64,000 nt of DNA from Streptomyces tuirus (GTDB taxonomy: Bacteria; Actinomycetota; Actinomycetes; Streptomycetales; Streptomycetaceae). Every line of letters starts with the position of its first letter. Position 1 is the stretch's first letter. Position numbers and translations under genes: made by a program. The notes under the pieces are model-generated. The model was not told the origin of the DNA. It did not search any database and was given only the letters and a program-made list of their open reading frames with translations. This document shows, in pieces, positions 26,000 through 34,802 of this stretch. The stretch covers positions 7,242,001-7,306,000 of the forward strand of contig NZ_AP023439.1 of assembly GCF_014701095.1 (NCBI RefSeq), written 5' to 3'.

Positions 26000-27226
26000 T
26001 CAGCCCCGCAGCCGCACCGGGATCTCCTGCCAGCCGAACGCGATGAACGACGGCACCTGCCGCAGGCCCCCGTCACCCTCGGCCAGCCGCAGGCCCGGGA
26101 ACCGGTCGAACAGCGCGGGCAGCGCGGTGAGGGCCTCGAGGCGGGCCAGCGGCGCCCCGATGCAGCGGTGGACGCCGATCCCGAACGACAGATGGTCGTC
26201 GGCGGCGCGCGCGGCATCGAACCGGTCGGCGTCCGGCCCGTAGTGCTCCGGGTCGAGCCCCGCGGCGGCATATGTGGTGATGATGGCGTCGCCCGCCGGG
26301 ATCGTGACGTCCCCGACGGTGAGGTCGGTGACGGCGAACCGCAGCGGCAGCGACGCGATGGACGGGTGGGCGCGCAGCGTCTCGTCCACGACGGCGTCCC
26401 AGCCGATCTCCCCGGCGCGCACGGCCGCCAGCTGCTCGGGGTGGCGCAGCAGGGCCACGACCGCGTTGCCGATGAGGTTCACGGTGGTCTCGAACCCGGC
26501 GCCTATCACCAGCAGCAGCGTGTACAGCAGTTCCTCGTCGCTCAGCCGGTCGCCGTCCTCGTCGCGGACCCGGATCAGCTCGGTCGTGATGTCGTCCCCG
26601 GGATGCTCGGCCCGGTGGGCGATCAGCGCGGGCAGCACCGCCCCGATCTGACGCTGCACGGACGCCGCGTGCTCCGGGCTCGGGTCGGTGGTGTCCATGA
26701 TGGCCGCGATGAGCCGGGCGGTGTCCTCCCACAACGCGTCCGGCACGCCCATCAGTTCGCAGATCATCCGCATCGGCAGCGGATGGGCGAGGCCCGCCTT
26801 CACATCCACGACCTCGCCGTCGGCGGCCTCCAGCGCGGCCAGCAGCTCCGCCGTGATCGCCTCCACCCGGGGCCGCATCGCCTCGGTGCGCCGGTGCGTG
26901 AAGCTGGGCGCGACCAGCTTGCGCAGCCGGGTGTGGTCCGGGCCGTACGTGGAGAGCATGTTGACCACGCCGACCCAGCCGAGGATCCAGCCCCAGGAGG
27001 GGTGCTCGCCGATCTCGGGCCACAGCCGCCAGTGCAGCCGCGGGTCCCTGCTGACCCGGGGGTCGAGGATGAGCTCCTTCAGCGTGCCGTAGCGCGTGGG
27101 CGCCCAGGCGGGGATGCCGCCGGGCAGTTCCACGGGCACGATCGGGCCTAACGCGCGCAGGCGGGCGCTCTCGGCGGGGATGTCGGCGCCGAACGGGTCC
27201 AGAGCGATGCGGTCGGTGACGGTCAC
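26000..27226 (-). CDS. cytochrome P450, CYP154-like, conservon-associated
   Basis: This 408-aa bacterial P450 monooxygenase is complete: I-helix AGFETTVNL, K-helix ExxR (DETLRAHPS), and haem loop FGIGVHRCIGAPLARLEA with the axial Cys. It closes the conservon operon, after cvnA-D and the other P450. Conservons commonly end in a CYP157/CYP154 pair, which supports the CYP154 label. GTG 27226 has GGAGG six nt upstream and overlaps the preceding stop (GTGA). The redox partner and substrate are unknown. Confidence 0.93.
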   Translation of the reverse strand: MTVTDRIALDPFGADIPAESARLRALGPIVPVELPGGIPAWAPTRYGTLKELILDPRVSRDPRLHWRLWPEIGEHPSWGWILGWVGVVNMLSTYGPDHTRLRKLVAPSFTHRRTEAMRPRVEAITAELLAALEAADGEVVDVKAGLAHPLPMRMICELMGVPDALWEDTARLIAAIMDTTDPSPEHAASVQRQIGAVLPALIAHRAEHPGDDITTELIRVRDEDGDRLSDEELLYTLLLVIGAGFETTVNLIGNAVVALLRHPEQLAAVRAGEIGWDAVVDETLRAHPSIASLPLRFAVTDLTVGDVTIPAGDAIITTYAAAGLDPEHYGPDADRFDAARAADDHLSFGIGVHRCIGAPLARLEALTALPALFDRFPGLRLAEGDGGLRQVPSFIAFGWQEIPVRLRG

Positions 27227-28461
27227 GGTCGTCCTCCAGGCTGGTCGGGGGAGCGGGGGCTGAAACGGACGGGCAGCGCCGTCAGCGAGCGGTGGAACGG
27301 GCCCGGCCGCCACGTCAGGCGCTCGCGGGGCAGCACGGGCTCGAGGTCGGGCAGCCACTGGGTGAGCCGTTCGATCGCCTCGGTGGCGATGAGCAGGGTG
27401 TGCTGCTTGACCGGACAGGCGTGCGGGCCCGCCGACCAGGACAGGTGCGAGGCGTCCGAGGGGTGGCGGTCCGCGCCGCGCTCCCGCTCGGCGGCCTGCG
27501 CGAGCGCCCCGTAGGAGATCACCACCGGCACCGCGGCCCTGATCCACGCACCGTGGAAGGTGACGGGCGTACGGGCGTAGTGGATGCCGTAGTTGGCGAG
27601 CGGCGTCTCGTGGTGCAGCACCTCCAGCACCGCGTCCGTCACCGGGCGGGCGCCGCTGGTCAGCGTCGAGTAGTAGGCCGGGTTACCGAGGATCCGGGAG
27701 AGCGCGTTGGAGACCAGGTTGGCCGTCGGCTCGTGCCCGGCGCCGAGGGTGAGGAACACCTGCCAGGTGACCTCCTCGGGGGTCAGCCCCGCCGGATGGT
27801 CCAGCAGCCAGCTCGGCAGGTCGTGGCCCCGCTGCTCGCTCTTGGCGGCGATCAGCTCCAGCACGTACCCGCCGAACTCGGCCTCGCCCCGGGCGGCCTG
27901 GGCGCCGCCCTCGATCAGCTTGCCCAGGGCGGCGTCGAGCCGGTCGCTCGCGCTGTCCGGCAGCCCGAACAGGCTGTTGAACACCAGCGCCATCAGAGGC
28001 CGGGTGAACTCGCCCACCAGGTCGGCCTCGCCGCGCGGCCCGATCCGGCTCACCAGCAGGTGCACCGCCCGGTGCACCCGGGCCCGCAGATCGTGCGGTT
28101 CCACCAGGTCGAAGGCGTCGATCAGCGACGTGCGGTAGCGCAGGTGGGCGCCGCCGTCCGCGAACAGGGTGTTGGGCCGCCAGCGCATCATGCCGAGCAC
28201 CGGCGAGTCGTCGGGGACGGTCGCCTCCCACGGCCGGGGATCGTGCGAGAACGTCTCCGTGTCGTGCAGCAGCTCCAGCGCCGCCCGCCGGTCGGTGACG
28301 ACGTACGCCGGGACACCGGGGGCGAGTTCCGCCCAGCCCACCGGGCCGTGGGCGCGCAGGGCGGCGTAGTAGGGGTGGGGGTCCTGGGCGAAGCCGTCCT
28401 CCCACAGGCGGACGGGCGCCGCGAGGGAGAAGGCCTGCTCGGCGGGGGACGGGTGGGTCAC
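27223..28461 (-). CDS. cytochrome P450, CYP157-like, lacking ExxR Arg
   Basis: This 412-aa P450 carries the haem-ligand loop SAGPHACPVKQHTLL and an I-helix AGHEPTANL. In the K-helix the conserved ExxR is replaced by EVLHHETP: Glu is kept but Arg is His. Loss of ExxR is known for the CYP157 family and makes this the likely assignment. It overlaps cvnD upstream (GTGA at 28458-28461) and the second P450 downstream (GTGA). It may be a ligand-binding or structural partner and not a regular monooxygenase. Confidence 0.9.
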   Translation of the reverse strand: MTHPSPAEQAFSLAAPVRLWEDGFAQDPHPYYAALRAHGPVGWAELAPGVPAYVVTDRRAALELLHDTETFSHDPRPWEATVPDDSPVLGMMRWRPNTLFADGGAHLRYRTSLIDAFDLVEPHDLRARVHRAVHLLVSRIGPRGEADLVGEFTRPLMALVFNSLFGLPDSASDRLDAALGKLIEGGAQAARGEAEFGGYVLELIAAKSEQRGHDLPSWLLDHPAGLTPEEVTWQVFLTLGAGHEPTANLVSNALSRILGNPAYYSTLTSGARPVTDAVLEVLHHETPLANYGIHYARTPVTFHGAWIRAAVPVVISYGALAQAAERERGADRHPSDASHLSWSAGPHACPVKQHTLLIATEAIERLTQWLPDLEPVLPRERLTWRPGPFHRSLTALPVRFSPRSPDQPGGRP

Positions 28462-29084
28462 CGGGGCTCCGGGGGGTGGTGGTCGATCAGGTGCTGCACC
28501 AGCGCGAGCAGGGCGTCGATCGAGGAGTCCGCCTCCCGCGCGTCGCAGGTCACCATCGGGGTCGTGGGTTCCAGGTCGAGGGCGGCGCGCAGCTGCTCGG
28601 GCGTGTGGTGGCGGGGCGCGTCCGGGAAGGTGTTGAAGGCGACCGCGTACGGCAGCCCGGTCTCCTCCACCAGCTCCAGCACGTCGAACGAGGCGTCGAT
28701 CCGGCGGGCGTCCACCAGGACGAGCGCGCCGAGCGCCCCGTAGGCGATGTCGTCCCACAGCGACCGGAACCGCTCCTGGCCGGGCGTGCCGAACAGGTAC
28801 AGCACGACGTCGCCCGGCAGGCTGATCCGGCCGAAGTCGATGGCGACCGTGGTGGTCGACTTGTCCCGTACGCCGGCGAGGTCGTCGACCTGCGCGGACG
28901 CCTCGGTGAGCTGCTCCTCCGTGTGCAGCGGGCGGATCTCGGAGACCGAGCGGATCAGGGTGGTCTTGCCCACCCCGAACGGCCCGGTGACCAGGATCTT
29001 CACCAAGTCCTGGGCGGTGTCGGGAAGGTGGACGTCCGTGGCGCCGGGAAGGTCGTCAACGGTGCTTGAGGTCGCGGAGGCCAT
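28458..29084 (-). CDS. cvnD: conservon small GTPase CvnD
   Basis: This 208-aa Ras-like GTP-binding protein has a P-loop GPFGVGKTTLI (residues 34-44), STTTVAIDFG switch I, LFGTPGQERF switch II and the base-recognition region FNTFPDAP, all in the MglA/CvnD style. It is thought to cycle with the CvnB roadblock protein and the CvnA kinase. ATG 29084 lies 29 nt inside the cvnC gene. Confidence 0.94.
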   Translation of the reverse strand: MASATSSTVDDLPGATDVHLPDTAQDLVKILVTGPFGVGKTTLIRSVSEIRPLHTEEQLTEASAQVDDLAGVRDKSTTTVAIDFGRISLPGDVVLYLFGTPGQERFRSLWDDIAYGALGALVLVDARRIDASFDVLELVEETGLPYAVAFNTFPDAPRHHTPEQLRAALDLEPTTPMVTCDAREADSSIDALLALVQHLIDHHPPEPR

Positions 29085-29418
29085 CGGCCACTCTCTTCAG
29101 CAGGTCGGGGTCGAAGCGCCGGGCGGGCGGGATCGGCGCGCGGGCCAGTACCAGGTCGCGGTCGAGGAGGTCGGCGGCCAGCACGAGCAGCGCGGAGACC
29201 GGCAGCCGCAGCAGGGCCGCGGCCTCCTGCACCGTCAGCGCCCCGTACGCCAGCTCCTCCAGCAGGGCCGCCTGGGCGGCGGGCAGGTCCGCGGGGGCCT
29301 GCTCGCCGCTGCCGGTGAGGACCGACAGCCGCTCCAGATGGGCACGGCTGGGCCGCGCCACGCCGCCGGTCGACAGGTACGCGGGAACCAGGGGACGGCC
29401 GCCTCGGCGGCCCGTCAT
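29056..29418 (-). CDS. cvnC: conservon DUF742 protein CvnC
   Basis: This 120-aa DUF742-family protein opens with GRRGGRPLVPAYLSTGGVARP and has a winged-helix-like centre (GALTVQEAAALLRLPVSALLVLAADLLDRDLVLA). DUF742 members are found only in conservons and act as adaptors between the kinase complex and the GTPase. ATGA overlap with cvnB and a 29-nt overlap with cvnD. Confidence 0.93.
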   Translation of the reverse strand: MTGRRGGRPLVPAYLSTGGVARPSRAHLERLSVLTGSGEQAPADLPAAQAALLEELAYGALTVQEAAALLRLPVSALLVLAADLLDRDLVLARAPIPPARRFDPDLLKRVADGLRDLKHR

Positions 29419-29837
29419 GCCGGCGTGTCGCCGTCGGCACCTCGGGGCCCGGCGGCCATGGCCTTCTCACCCAGCCGCGCCACCTGCGAGTGCACCCGGT
29501 GGGCGAGCAGGTCGAGGCGCACCTCGGGGTCACCGTAGGCGGCGACACAAGTTCCGTGGTCCGTCGGCACGATGAGCACATAGCCGTGGTCCGACTCGAT
29601 GACGACCTGCCGGATGTCGGCCCGGTCGGTGTTCGCGAACGCGGCCGCCGCGGTACGGCAGGCACCCTGCACGGTGCTGGTGATGGCCGCGACCCGCTCG
29701 GCCGACGGCCGCGACAGCGCGTCGGTGTAGCCGGTGACGAGCCCGTCCCGGGTGAGCAGGACGGCGGCCACGACGTGCGGCACCTCCAGAACCGGTTCGA
29801 GCACCCATGCCGTGTCCCCCGCTGCGCGGCTGGTCAT
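29415..29837 (-). CDS. cvnB: conservon roadblock/LC7 protein CvnB
   Basis: This 140-aa roadblock/LC7 protein contains PHVVAAVLLTRDGLVTGYTD, a beta-helix-beta dynein light-chain fold, and VIESDHGYVLIVPTDHGTC. By analogy with MglB it may act as a GTPase-activating partner for CvnD. It starts with an ATGA overlap with cvnA. Confidence 0.94.
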   Translation of the reverse strand: MTSRAAGDTAWVLEPVLEVPHVVAAVLLTRDGLVTGYTDALSRPSAERVAAITSTVQGACRTAAAAFANTDRADIRQVVIESDHGYVLIVPTDHGTCVAAYGDPEVRLDLLAHRVHSQVARLGEKAMAAGPRGADGDTPA

Positions 29838-31564
29838 CGAGCCGTTCCCCCTTCGTGGTCGTTGCTGTCGGCGTCCTCGGACGCCCCGTCGGCCGTGGTG
29901 GTGGCCTGGACACCCTCAGATACGGCTGGGACGGCTGCGGTGTTCGGCGCGACGGCGGTCCGTGCCGCGGCGGTGCCGGACTGGAGGGCGCCGAGGGCGG
30001 CGGCGGACTCCTCGGGGCGGCGGGCACGGCGCTGTGGTGCCGCTTCGGCCGCGGGCCGGGGTGGTGTTGCGGGTTCGGCCGCGGCGGGGCCGCCCGGGCT
30101 CGTGGCGCGGCCGCGGCGACGCCGCTGCGGGAGGCCGCCGCTCTCGCGCGGGCCGTGGTGGCCGGCCGCGGGGGTGTCGCCGTCGGAGGCCTGCTCCGAA
30201 CCGTAGCCGTGATCGTGGCTCGGGGGGACGGGGCCGGGGACGGGGCTGGGCGCGGGGAGCGGTTCGGGGTGGGCGGGGGCGGCGGCGGGCGCGGAGCCGT
30301 CGGACGGGGTGTCCGGGGTGGGTTGGGGCTCGTGGGGCGGGGTGTCCGGGGTGGGTTCGGGCTTGTGCGGCGGGGTGGCCTGGGCCGGCTCGTGCGGCGG
30401 GGCGGCGGGCACGGGCCGGGGCGTGGCGGGCGGGCCGGCGTCCGAACCCCGGGATGCGCCGGAACCGCTTCCCGAGGCTCCCCCCGCCGCCTTCCGGGTC
30501 GACCGGGGGGCGCTGGCCGCCGGAGGCAGTTCCTCGGGGTCGATGCGCGTCAGCAGATGGCTGTCGACCCGCAGCACCGCCCGCACCCCGCCGTACGGCG
30601 ACGGGGAGGTCAGGTCCACGGACAGATCGAACTGCCGGGTCAGCTGACCGATGGCCGCGAGCCCCATGCGCGGCGGATCGCCGAGCTCGGTCAGCAGGAT
30701 CGGATCCGTACCGGCCACCATCCGCTGGGCCCGGGCCCGCTCGTCCTGCGTCATGCCCAGGCCGGAGTCGTCCACGGTGACACAGACACCGTGGTGGACC
30801 GCCTCGAGATTGACCACGACGTCCGTGTCGGGCGCGGAGTGCCGCAGCGCGTTGTCGAGGAGCTCGGCCACGATGATGGCGACCGGCTCGACGGCGTGGG
30901 AGACCAGGGCCGTACCGGCGTCCAGATGGTTGCTGACCCGGACGCGCCGGTAGCCCGCGAGCCGGGCCTGGCCGCCCGTGACCGCGTCCACCAGGTGGGA
31001 CTCCTCCCGGGCGAGCCCCACCCAGGCCCCGCACACCACGGCGGCGATCTGCGCGCGTCGCAGTGACTGCTCGTTCTCGTGGTCCAGCTCGAACAGGGTC
31101 TGCGCCAACTCGGGATCGTCGTAGCGCTGTTGCAACCCGCGCAGGGCGTCCTGCAGCCGGTACAGGGCCGCCTGGATCTCCCGGGTGGCCCCGCGCATCC
31201 CGGCCTGCGCCGCCGCGTCGATCCGGGTGCGCTGCGCGGCCAACTCGGCGTGCAGCCCGTTCAGGACCTGGTCCAGGGCGAAACCCAGGGGCGAATCGGC
31301 CAGTTGGGGGTTCAGCGGGCCCGGCACGGTGATGTGGGAATGTGCGGCCTGCCGGGCCGCGGCGGGCAGCCGCCGCGCCGCCAGATGCTCGACCTCGGAA
31401 GTGAACGTCCGCGAGGTGCCGTCGAGTTGGGCGCGCAGCGCGGTCGCCTTGGCGCGCTGCGCGGCCAGTTGCCGTCGAGAGCGCAGCAGCCCGCCGCCGA
31501 GGGCGAACGCGGACAGTGTGCCGAGGGTGAGGGCGCCGACGGCCAGGTCCGGTACTTCGATCAT
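29834..31564 (-). CDS. cvnA: conservon sensor histidine kinase CvnA
   Basis: This 576-aa membrane-attached kinase is the first conservon gene. It has one N-terminal hydrophobic helix (VGALTLGTLSAFALGGGLL), a nitrate/sulfonate-sensor-like helical region, and a GHKL ATPase with N-box ELLDNALRHSAPDT, G1 DDSGLGMT and MGLAAIGQL. The C-terminal about 150 residues are Pro/Ala/Glu-rich with short repeats (PHKPEPTPDTPPHEP), probably disordered. The phospho-accepting His is not obvious. ATG 31564 places the helix at the start; the upstream frame is out of keeping with a coding region. Confidence 0.92.
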   Translation of the reverse strand: MIEVPDLAVGALTLGTLSAFALGGGLLRSRRQLAAQRAKATALRAQLDGTSRTFTSEVEHLAARRLPAAARQAAHSHITVPGPLNPQLADSPLGFALDQVLNGLHAELAAQRTRIDAAAQAGMRGATREIQAALYRLQDALRGLQQRYDDPELAQTLFELDHENEQSLRRAQIAAVVCGAWVGLAREESHLVDAVTGGQARLAGYRRVRVSNHLDAGTALVSHAVEPVAIIVAELLDNALRHSAPDTDVVVNLEAVHHGVCVTVDDSGLGMTQDERARAQRMVAGTDPILLTELGDPPRMGLAAIGQLTRQFDLSVDLTSPSPYGGVRAVLRVDSHLLTRIDPEELPPAASAPRSTRKAAGGASGSGSGASRGSDAGPPATPRPVPAAPPHEPAQATPPHKPEPTPDTPPHEPQPTPDTPSDGSAPAAAPAHPEPLPAPSPVPGPVPPSHDHGYGSEQASDGDTPAAGHHGPRESGGLPQRRRRGRATSPGGPAAAEPATPPRPAAEAAPQRRARRPEESAAALGALQSGTAAARTAVAPNTAAVPAVSEGVQATTTADGASEDADSNDHEGGTAR

Positions 31565-31905
31565 CGAGTCGATTCCAGGAGGGAGTCGGGCAGGGAGTCG
31601 GGCAGGGCTGGGTCCGAGGGGCTCTGGCGAACCACCCGCAGCACAGTACACACCGTCATCGACCGGTCTCGCACGGTGGAGCGCCACTTCGTTCCGAAAG
31701 TGACCGGTGTCTGTGGGCTTCCGGGGCAACTGTCTGAATTGCCGTGCAGGAGAGGGGAGTTGGTGATGCATGGGGGTCTGGCCGACCGGTCCGGTGTCGT
31801 GACGGGGAGGTCACCGCACGTGACGGGCGCAGGCTGTGTGTCCGACCGGAGGGCGGGTACCCGTCCGGCGCCTGAAGAGGTCCGCTCCGCGAGAAGGAGG
31901 CCCGC
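31565..31905. other. intergenic region upstream of cvnA
   Basis: This 341-nt divergent spacer holds a pair of direct repeats (GGAGTCGGGCAG twice at about 31580-31606) near the cvnA start and no convincing gene. The conservon promoter must lie here, but no consensus element was recognised. Confidence 0.4.
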
Positions 31906-32142
31906 ATGAGCAGTGCATCGGAGACCGGCGGTGTGACCGGTACGCAGGACAAGGACTACAACCTCATCTGGTATGTCGAGGCGTGCCTGAGCAATGCCCT
32001 GCGCCTGGAGAGCTACATCCAGGACGCGGAGCGCGCCAAGGACACCGAGGTCGCGGACCTGTTCCGCAAGGCCCAGGCGGACAGCCGCAAGGGCGCCGAA
32101 CTGGGCAAGGGGCTGCTGCGCGCACGCCTCGACGGTGGCTGA
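31906..32142 (+). CDS. small conserved helical protein
   Basis: This 78-aa protein (KDYNLIWYVEACLSNALRLE, then AERAKDTEVADLFRKAQADSRKG) is predicted to be mainly alpha-helical with no export signal. The ATG has AGAAGGAGG eight nt upstream. I recall similar short proteins in other streptomycetes, but no function is known to me. It stands alone, followed by a good terminator hairpin. Confidence 0.75.
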   Translation: MSSASETGGVTGTQDKDYNLIWYVEACLSNALRLESYIQDAERAKDTEVADLFRKAQADSRKGAELGKGLLRARLDGG

Positions 32143-32160
32143 GACTCACCGGCCCTGGCA

Positions 32161-32187
32161 GGCCCGGACCCCGCAAGGGCCCGGGCC
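32161..32187 (+). terminator. hairpin terminator after the small helical protein
   Basis: GGCCCGGACCC (32161-32171) pairs with GGGCCCGGGCC (32177-32187) with one A-C mismatch and a 5-nt loop. Beyond it are four short direct GGTCTCA-type repeats (about 32206-32240). Confidence 0.6.
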
Positions 32188-32233
32188 TGTCTCTGTCTCG
32201 GAGCAGGTCTCAAAGCCGGTCTCAGACCAGGTC

Positions 32234-32848
32234 TCAGAGCCGGAAGACCTCGCCGACCCGCCCGGCGAGTTCGTCCGCCGTCATCGTGCCGTCCACGGTG
32301 AGGGCGGGCAGTCCCCGGCGCGCGGTCTCCTCGCGCAGCCGCTGCGTGAACAGGGCGTCCCGGACGGCGAGGTTGCGATCGGCCCGCGCGGGATCACGGG
32401 TCCGCCGCGTGAACCCGCCCTCCGGTGTGGCGCGGCTGGTGAACGCGAACTGGCGGAATTCCGGGGTGGGAAGCAACCAGGCGGCGTGTCCGGGGCCGGG
32501 GAGCAGCGGCTCCACCAGGTGCGGCAGCAGGCGGAACCCCTCGACGACGACAGGCGTCCCCGCCGGCAAGCGCGCGAGATCCTCGACGATCAGGCCGAAG
32601 GCCTCGCCCCGGAACCAGTGGAACGTCTCGAGCATGGTCTGCGGCGACCGGTCGACCCACCGCTCGTCCATGTCCATGGCCATGAACGCGTGCAGGAAGG
32701 GCGCCTCCTCGGCGGTGGCCCGGCGCGCGTGATCCGCCATCACGTCGTCGGTGGAGTAGAGGCGCCAGCCGTGCCGGTCGGCGAGCCGGCGGGCGACCGT
32801 GGACTTGCCCGCGCCGCTCCCGCCGCCGATCCAGTAGACGTGCCGCAT
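32234..32848 (-). CDS. P-loop NTPase / adenylate-kinase-like kinase
   Basis: This 204-aa protein has a Walker A motif IGGGSGAGKSTVARRLAD (residues about 7-24), STDDVMADH, and VVVEGFRLLPHL (Walker B-like), plus a lid-type RRTRDPARADRN. It resembles small-molecule or nucleotide kinases of the AAA_33 type. Start ATG at 32848 is followed by the beta-1 strand. Substrate not known. Confidence 0.85.
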   Translation of the reverse strand: MRHVYWIGGGSGAGKSTVARRLADRHGWRLYSTDDVMADHARRATAEEAPFLHAFMAMDMDERWVDRSPQTMLETFHWFRGEAFGLIVEDLARLPAGTPVVVEGFRLLPHLVEPLLPGPGHAAWLLPTPEFRQFAFTSRATPEGGFTRRTRDPARADRNLAVRDALFTQRLREETARRGLPALTVDGTMTADELAGRVGEVFRL

Positions 32849-33139
32849 GGCCCTCCGCTTCCGTGGTCACCGTCGGCTGTCGGTGCCGGATGTCACGACG
32901 CCGACAGCTCACCATCCTTCTGTGAGGAGCGGGCCGCGTCACCGGCTCGGTTCCCAACGCGGCGGGCGCAGGCCCCCGTGTGACGGAGCGTAGCGGCGGC
33001 ACCGTCGACCGATGAGGTCCGTGGGACGTGAGTGACTCCGTCCCTGCGGGTACTCGGCCCGTGCCGCCAGGACCGGCCGCGCGCCGCTCGAGGCACCGAC
33101 CCGGCAGGCCGCGGCCACGAGCCGAAGGAGCCTACGCAC

Positions 33140-34798
33140 ATGACGGACGTATCCGGCACCGGCCCCGCACCGGGCGACGACCGCGAGATCCTCACCAACC
33201 GGCAGGGCCATCCGGTCCACGACAACCAGAACCAGCGCACCGTCGGCGCCCGCGGCCCGGCCACGCTGGAGAACTACCAGTTCCTCGAGAAGATCAGCCA
33301 CTTCGACCGGGAACGCATCCCCGAACGCGTCGTGCACGCCCGCGGCGTCCTGGCCTACGGCCATTTCGAGGCCTACGGAACCTGGGGCGACGAGCCGATC
33401 GACCGCTACACCCGGGCCAAGCTGTTCCAGGAGCGGGGCAAGCGCACGGATGTCGCCGTCCGCTTCTCCACCGTGATCGGCGGTCGGGACTCCTCGGAGG
33501 CCGCCCGCGACCCGCGTGGTTTCGCCGTCAAGTTCTACACCGAGGACGGCAACTGGGACCTGGTCGGCAACAACCTCGGCGTCTTCTTCATCCGCGACGC
33601 CATCAAGTTCCCGGACGTCATCCACGCCCTCAAGCCCGACCCGGTGACCTTCGAGCAGCAGCCGAACCGCATCTTCGACTTCATGTCGCAGACCCCCGAG
33701 GCCATGCACATGCTGGTCAACCTGTTCAGCCCGCGTGGCATCCCCGCCGACTACCGCCACATGCAGGGCTTCGGCGTCAACACCTACAAATGGGTGAACG
33801 CCGACGGCGAGACCAAGCTGGTCAAGTACCACTGGATGCCCAAGCAGGGCGTGCGCAGTATGACCGAGGAGGACGCGGCCAACGTCCAGGCCGACACCCT
33901 CGGCCACGCCACCAAGGACCTGTACGAGGCCGTCGCCCGCGGTGACCACCCGGAATGGGAGCTGCTCGTCCAGATGATGGACGACCACGACCACCCCGAG
34001 CTCGACTTCGACCCGCTGGACGACACCAAGACCTGGCCCGAGCAGGACTTCCCGCCGCGACCGGTGGGCCGGATGGTGCTCGACCGCATGCCGGAGAACT
34101 TCTTCGCCGAGAACGAGCAGATCTCCTTCGGCACCGGCGTCCTCGTCGACGGCCTGGACTTCTCCGACGACAAGATGCTCGTCGGCCGGACCTTCTCCTA
34201 CAGCGACACTCAGCGCTACCGGGTCGGCGCGAACTACCTCCAGCTCCCCGTCAACCAGGCCAAGAACGCGGAGGTGCACACCAACCAGCGCGATGGCCAG
34301 ATGGCCTACCACGTGGACGGCGGAAGCGAGAACCCGCACGTCAACTACGAGCCGTCCATCACCGGTGGCCTGCGCGAGGCCCGTTACCCGACCCTCGACG
34401 AGCAGGGCCCCGAGATCCACGGCCGGCTGACCCGCAAGCGCATCCCCCGCACCAACGACTACCTCCAGGCCGGTCAGCGCTACCAGCTGCTGGAGGAGTG
34501 GGAACGCGACGACCTGGTGAAGAACTTCATCGGTCAACTGTCCGCGTGCGACCGGCCGATCCAGGAGCGCATGGTCTGGCACTTCCTGCTGGTCGACAAC
34601 GACCTCGGCCTGCGGGTCGGTGAGGCGCTGGGTATCGGACCGGAGGACGTGACCTCGCTGGAGCCGCTGGCGAGCCAGGACCTCACGGACGACGACCGCG
34701 AACGCCTGGCCGACCTGGGCAGGAACAAGCCGCGCGACGTCGAGGGCCTCACCATGACCCACTGCGTCCCCGACGCACGGCACGTCGTGACCCGCTGA
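33140..34798 (+). CDS. monofunctional haem catalase
   Basis: This 552-aa enzyme dismutates hydrogen peroxide. The active His is in PERVVHARG (His66), the distal Asn in LVGNNLGVF (Asn144), and the proximal-haem Tyr region is RTFSYSDTQRYRVGANY, all matching clade-3 small-subunit catalases. At 552 residues it is somewhat longer than the common 480-500, through an N-terminal extension and a longer C-terminal tail. ATG 33140 has GAAGGAG nine nt upstream. Convergent with the next gene, with only 4 nt between stops. No catalase regulator is adjacent. Confidence 0.95.
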   Translation: MTDVSGTGPAPGDDREILTNRQGHPVHDNQNQRTVGARGPATLENYQFLEKISHFDRERIPERVVHARGVLAYGHFEAYGTWGDEPIDRYTRAKLFQERGKRTDVAVRFSTVIGGRDSSEAARDPRGFAVKFYTEDGNWDLVGNNLGVFFIRDAIKFPDVIHALKPDPVTFEQQPNRIFDFMSQTPEAMHMLVNLFSPRGIPADYRHMQGFGVNTYKWVNADGETKLVKYHWMPKQGVRSMTEEDAANVQADTLGHATKDLYEAVARGDHPEWELLVQMMDDHDHPELDFDPLDDTKTWPEQDFPPRPVGRMVLDRMPENFFAENEQISFGTGVLVDGLDFSDDKMLVGRTFSYSDTQRYRVGANYLQLPVNQAKNAEVHTNQRDGQMAYHVDGGSENPHVNYEPSITGGLREARYPTLDEQGPEIHGRLTRKRIPRTNDYLQAGQRYQLLEEWERDDLVKNFIGQLSACDRPIQERMVWHFLLVDNDLGLRVGEALGIGPEDVTSLEPLASQDLTDDDRERLADLGRNKPRDVEGLTMTHCVPDARHVVTR

Positions 34799-34802
34799 CC
34801 GC

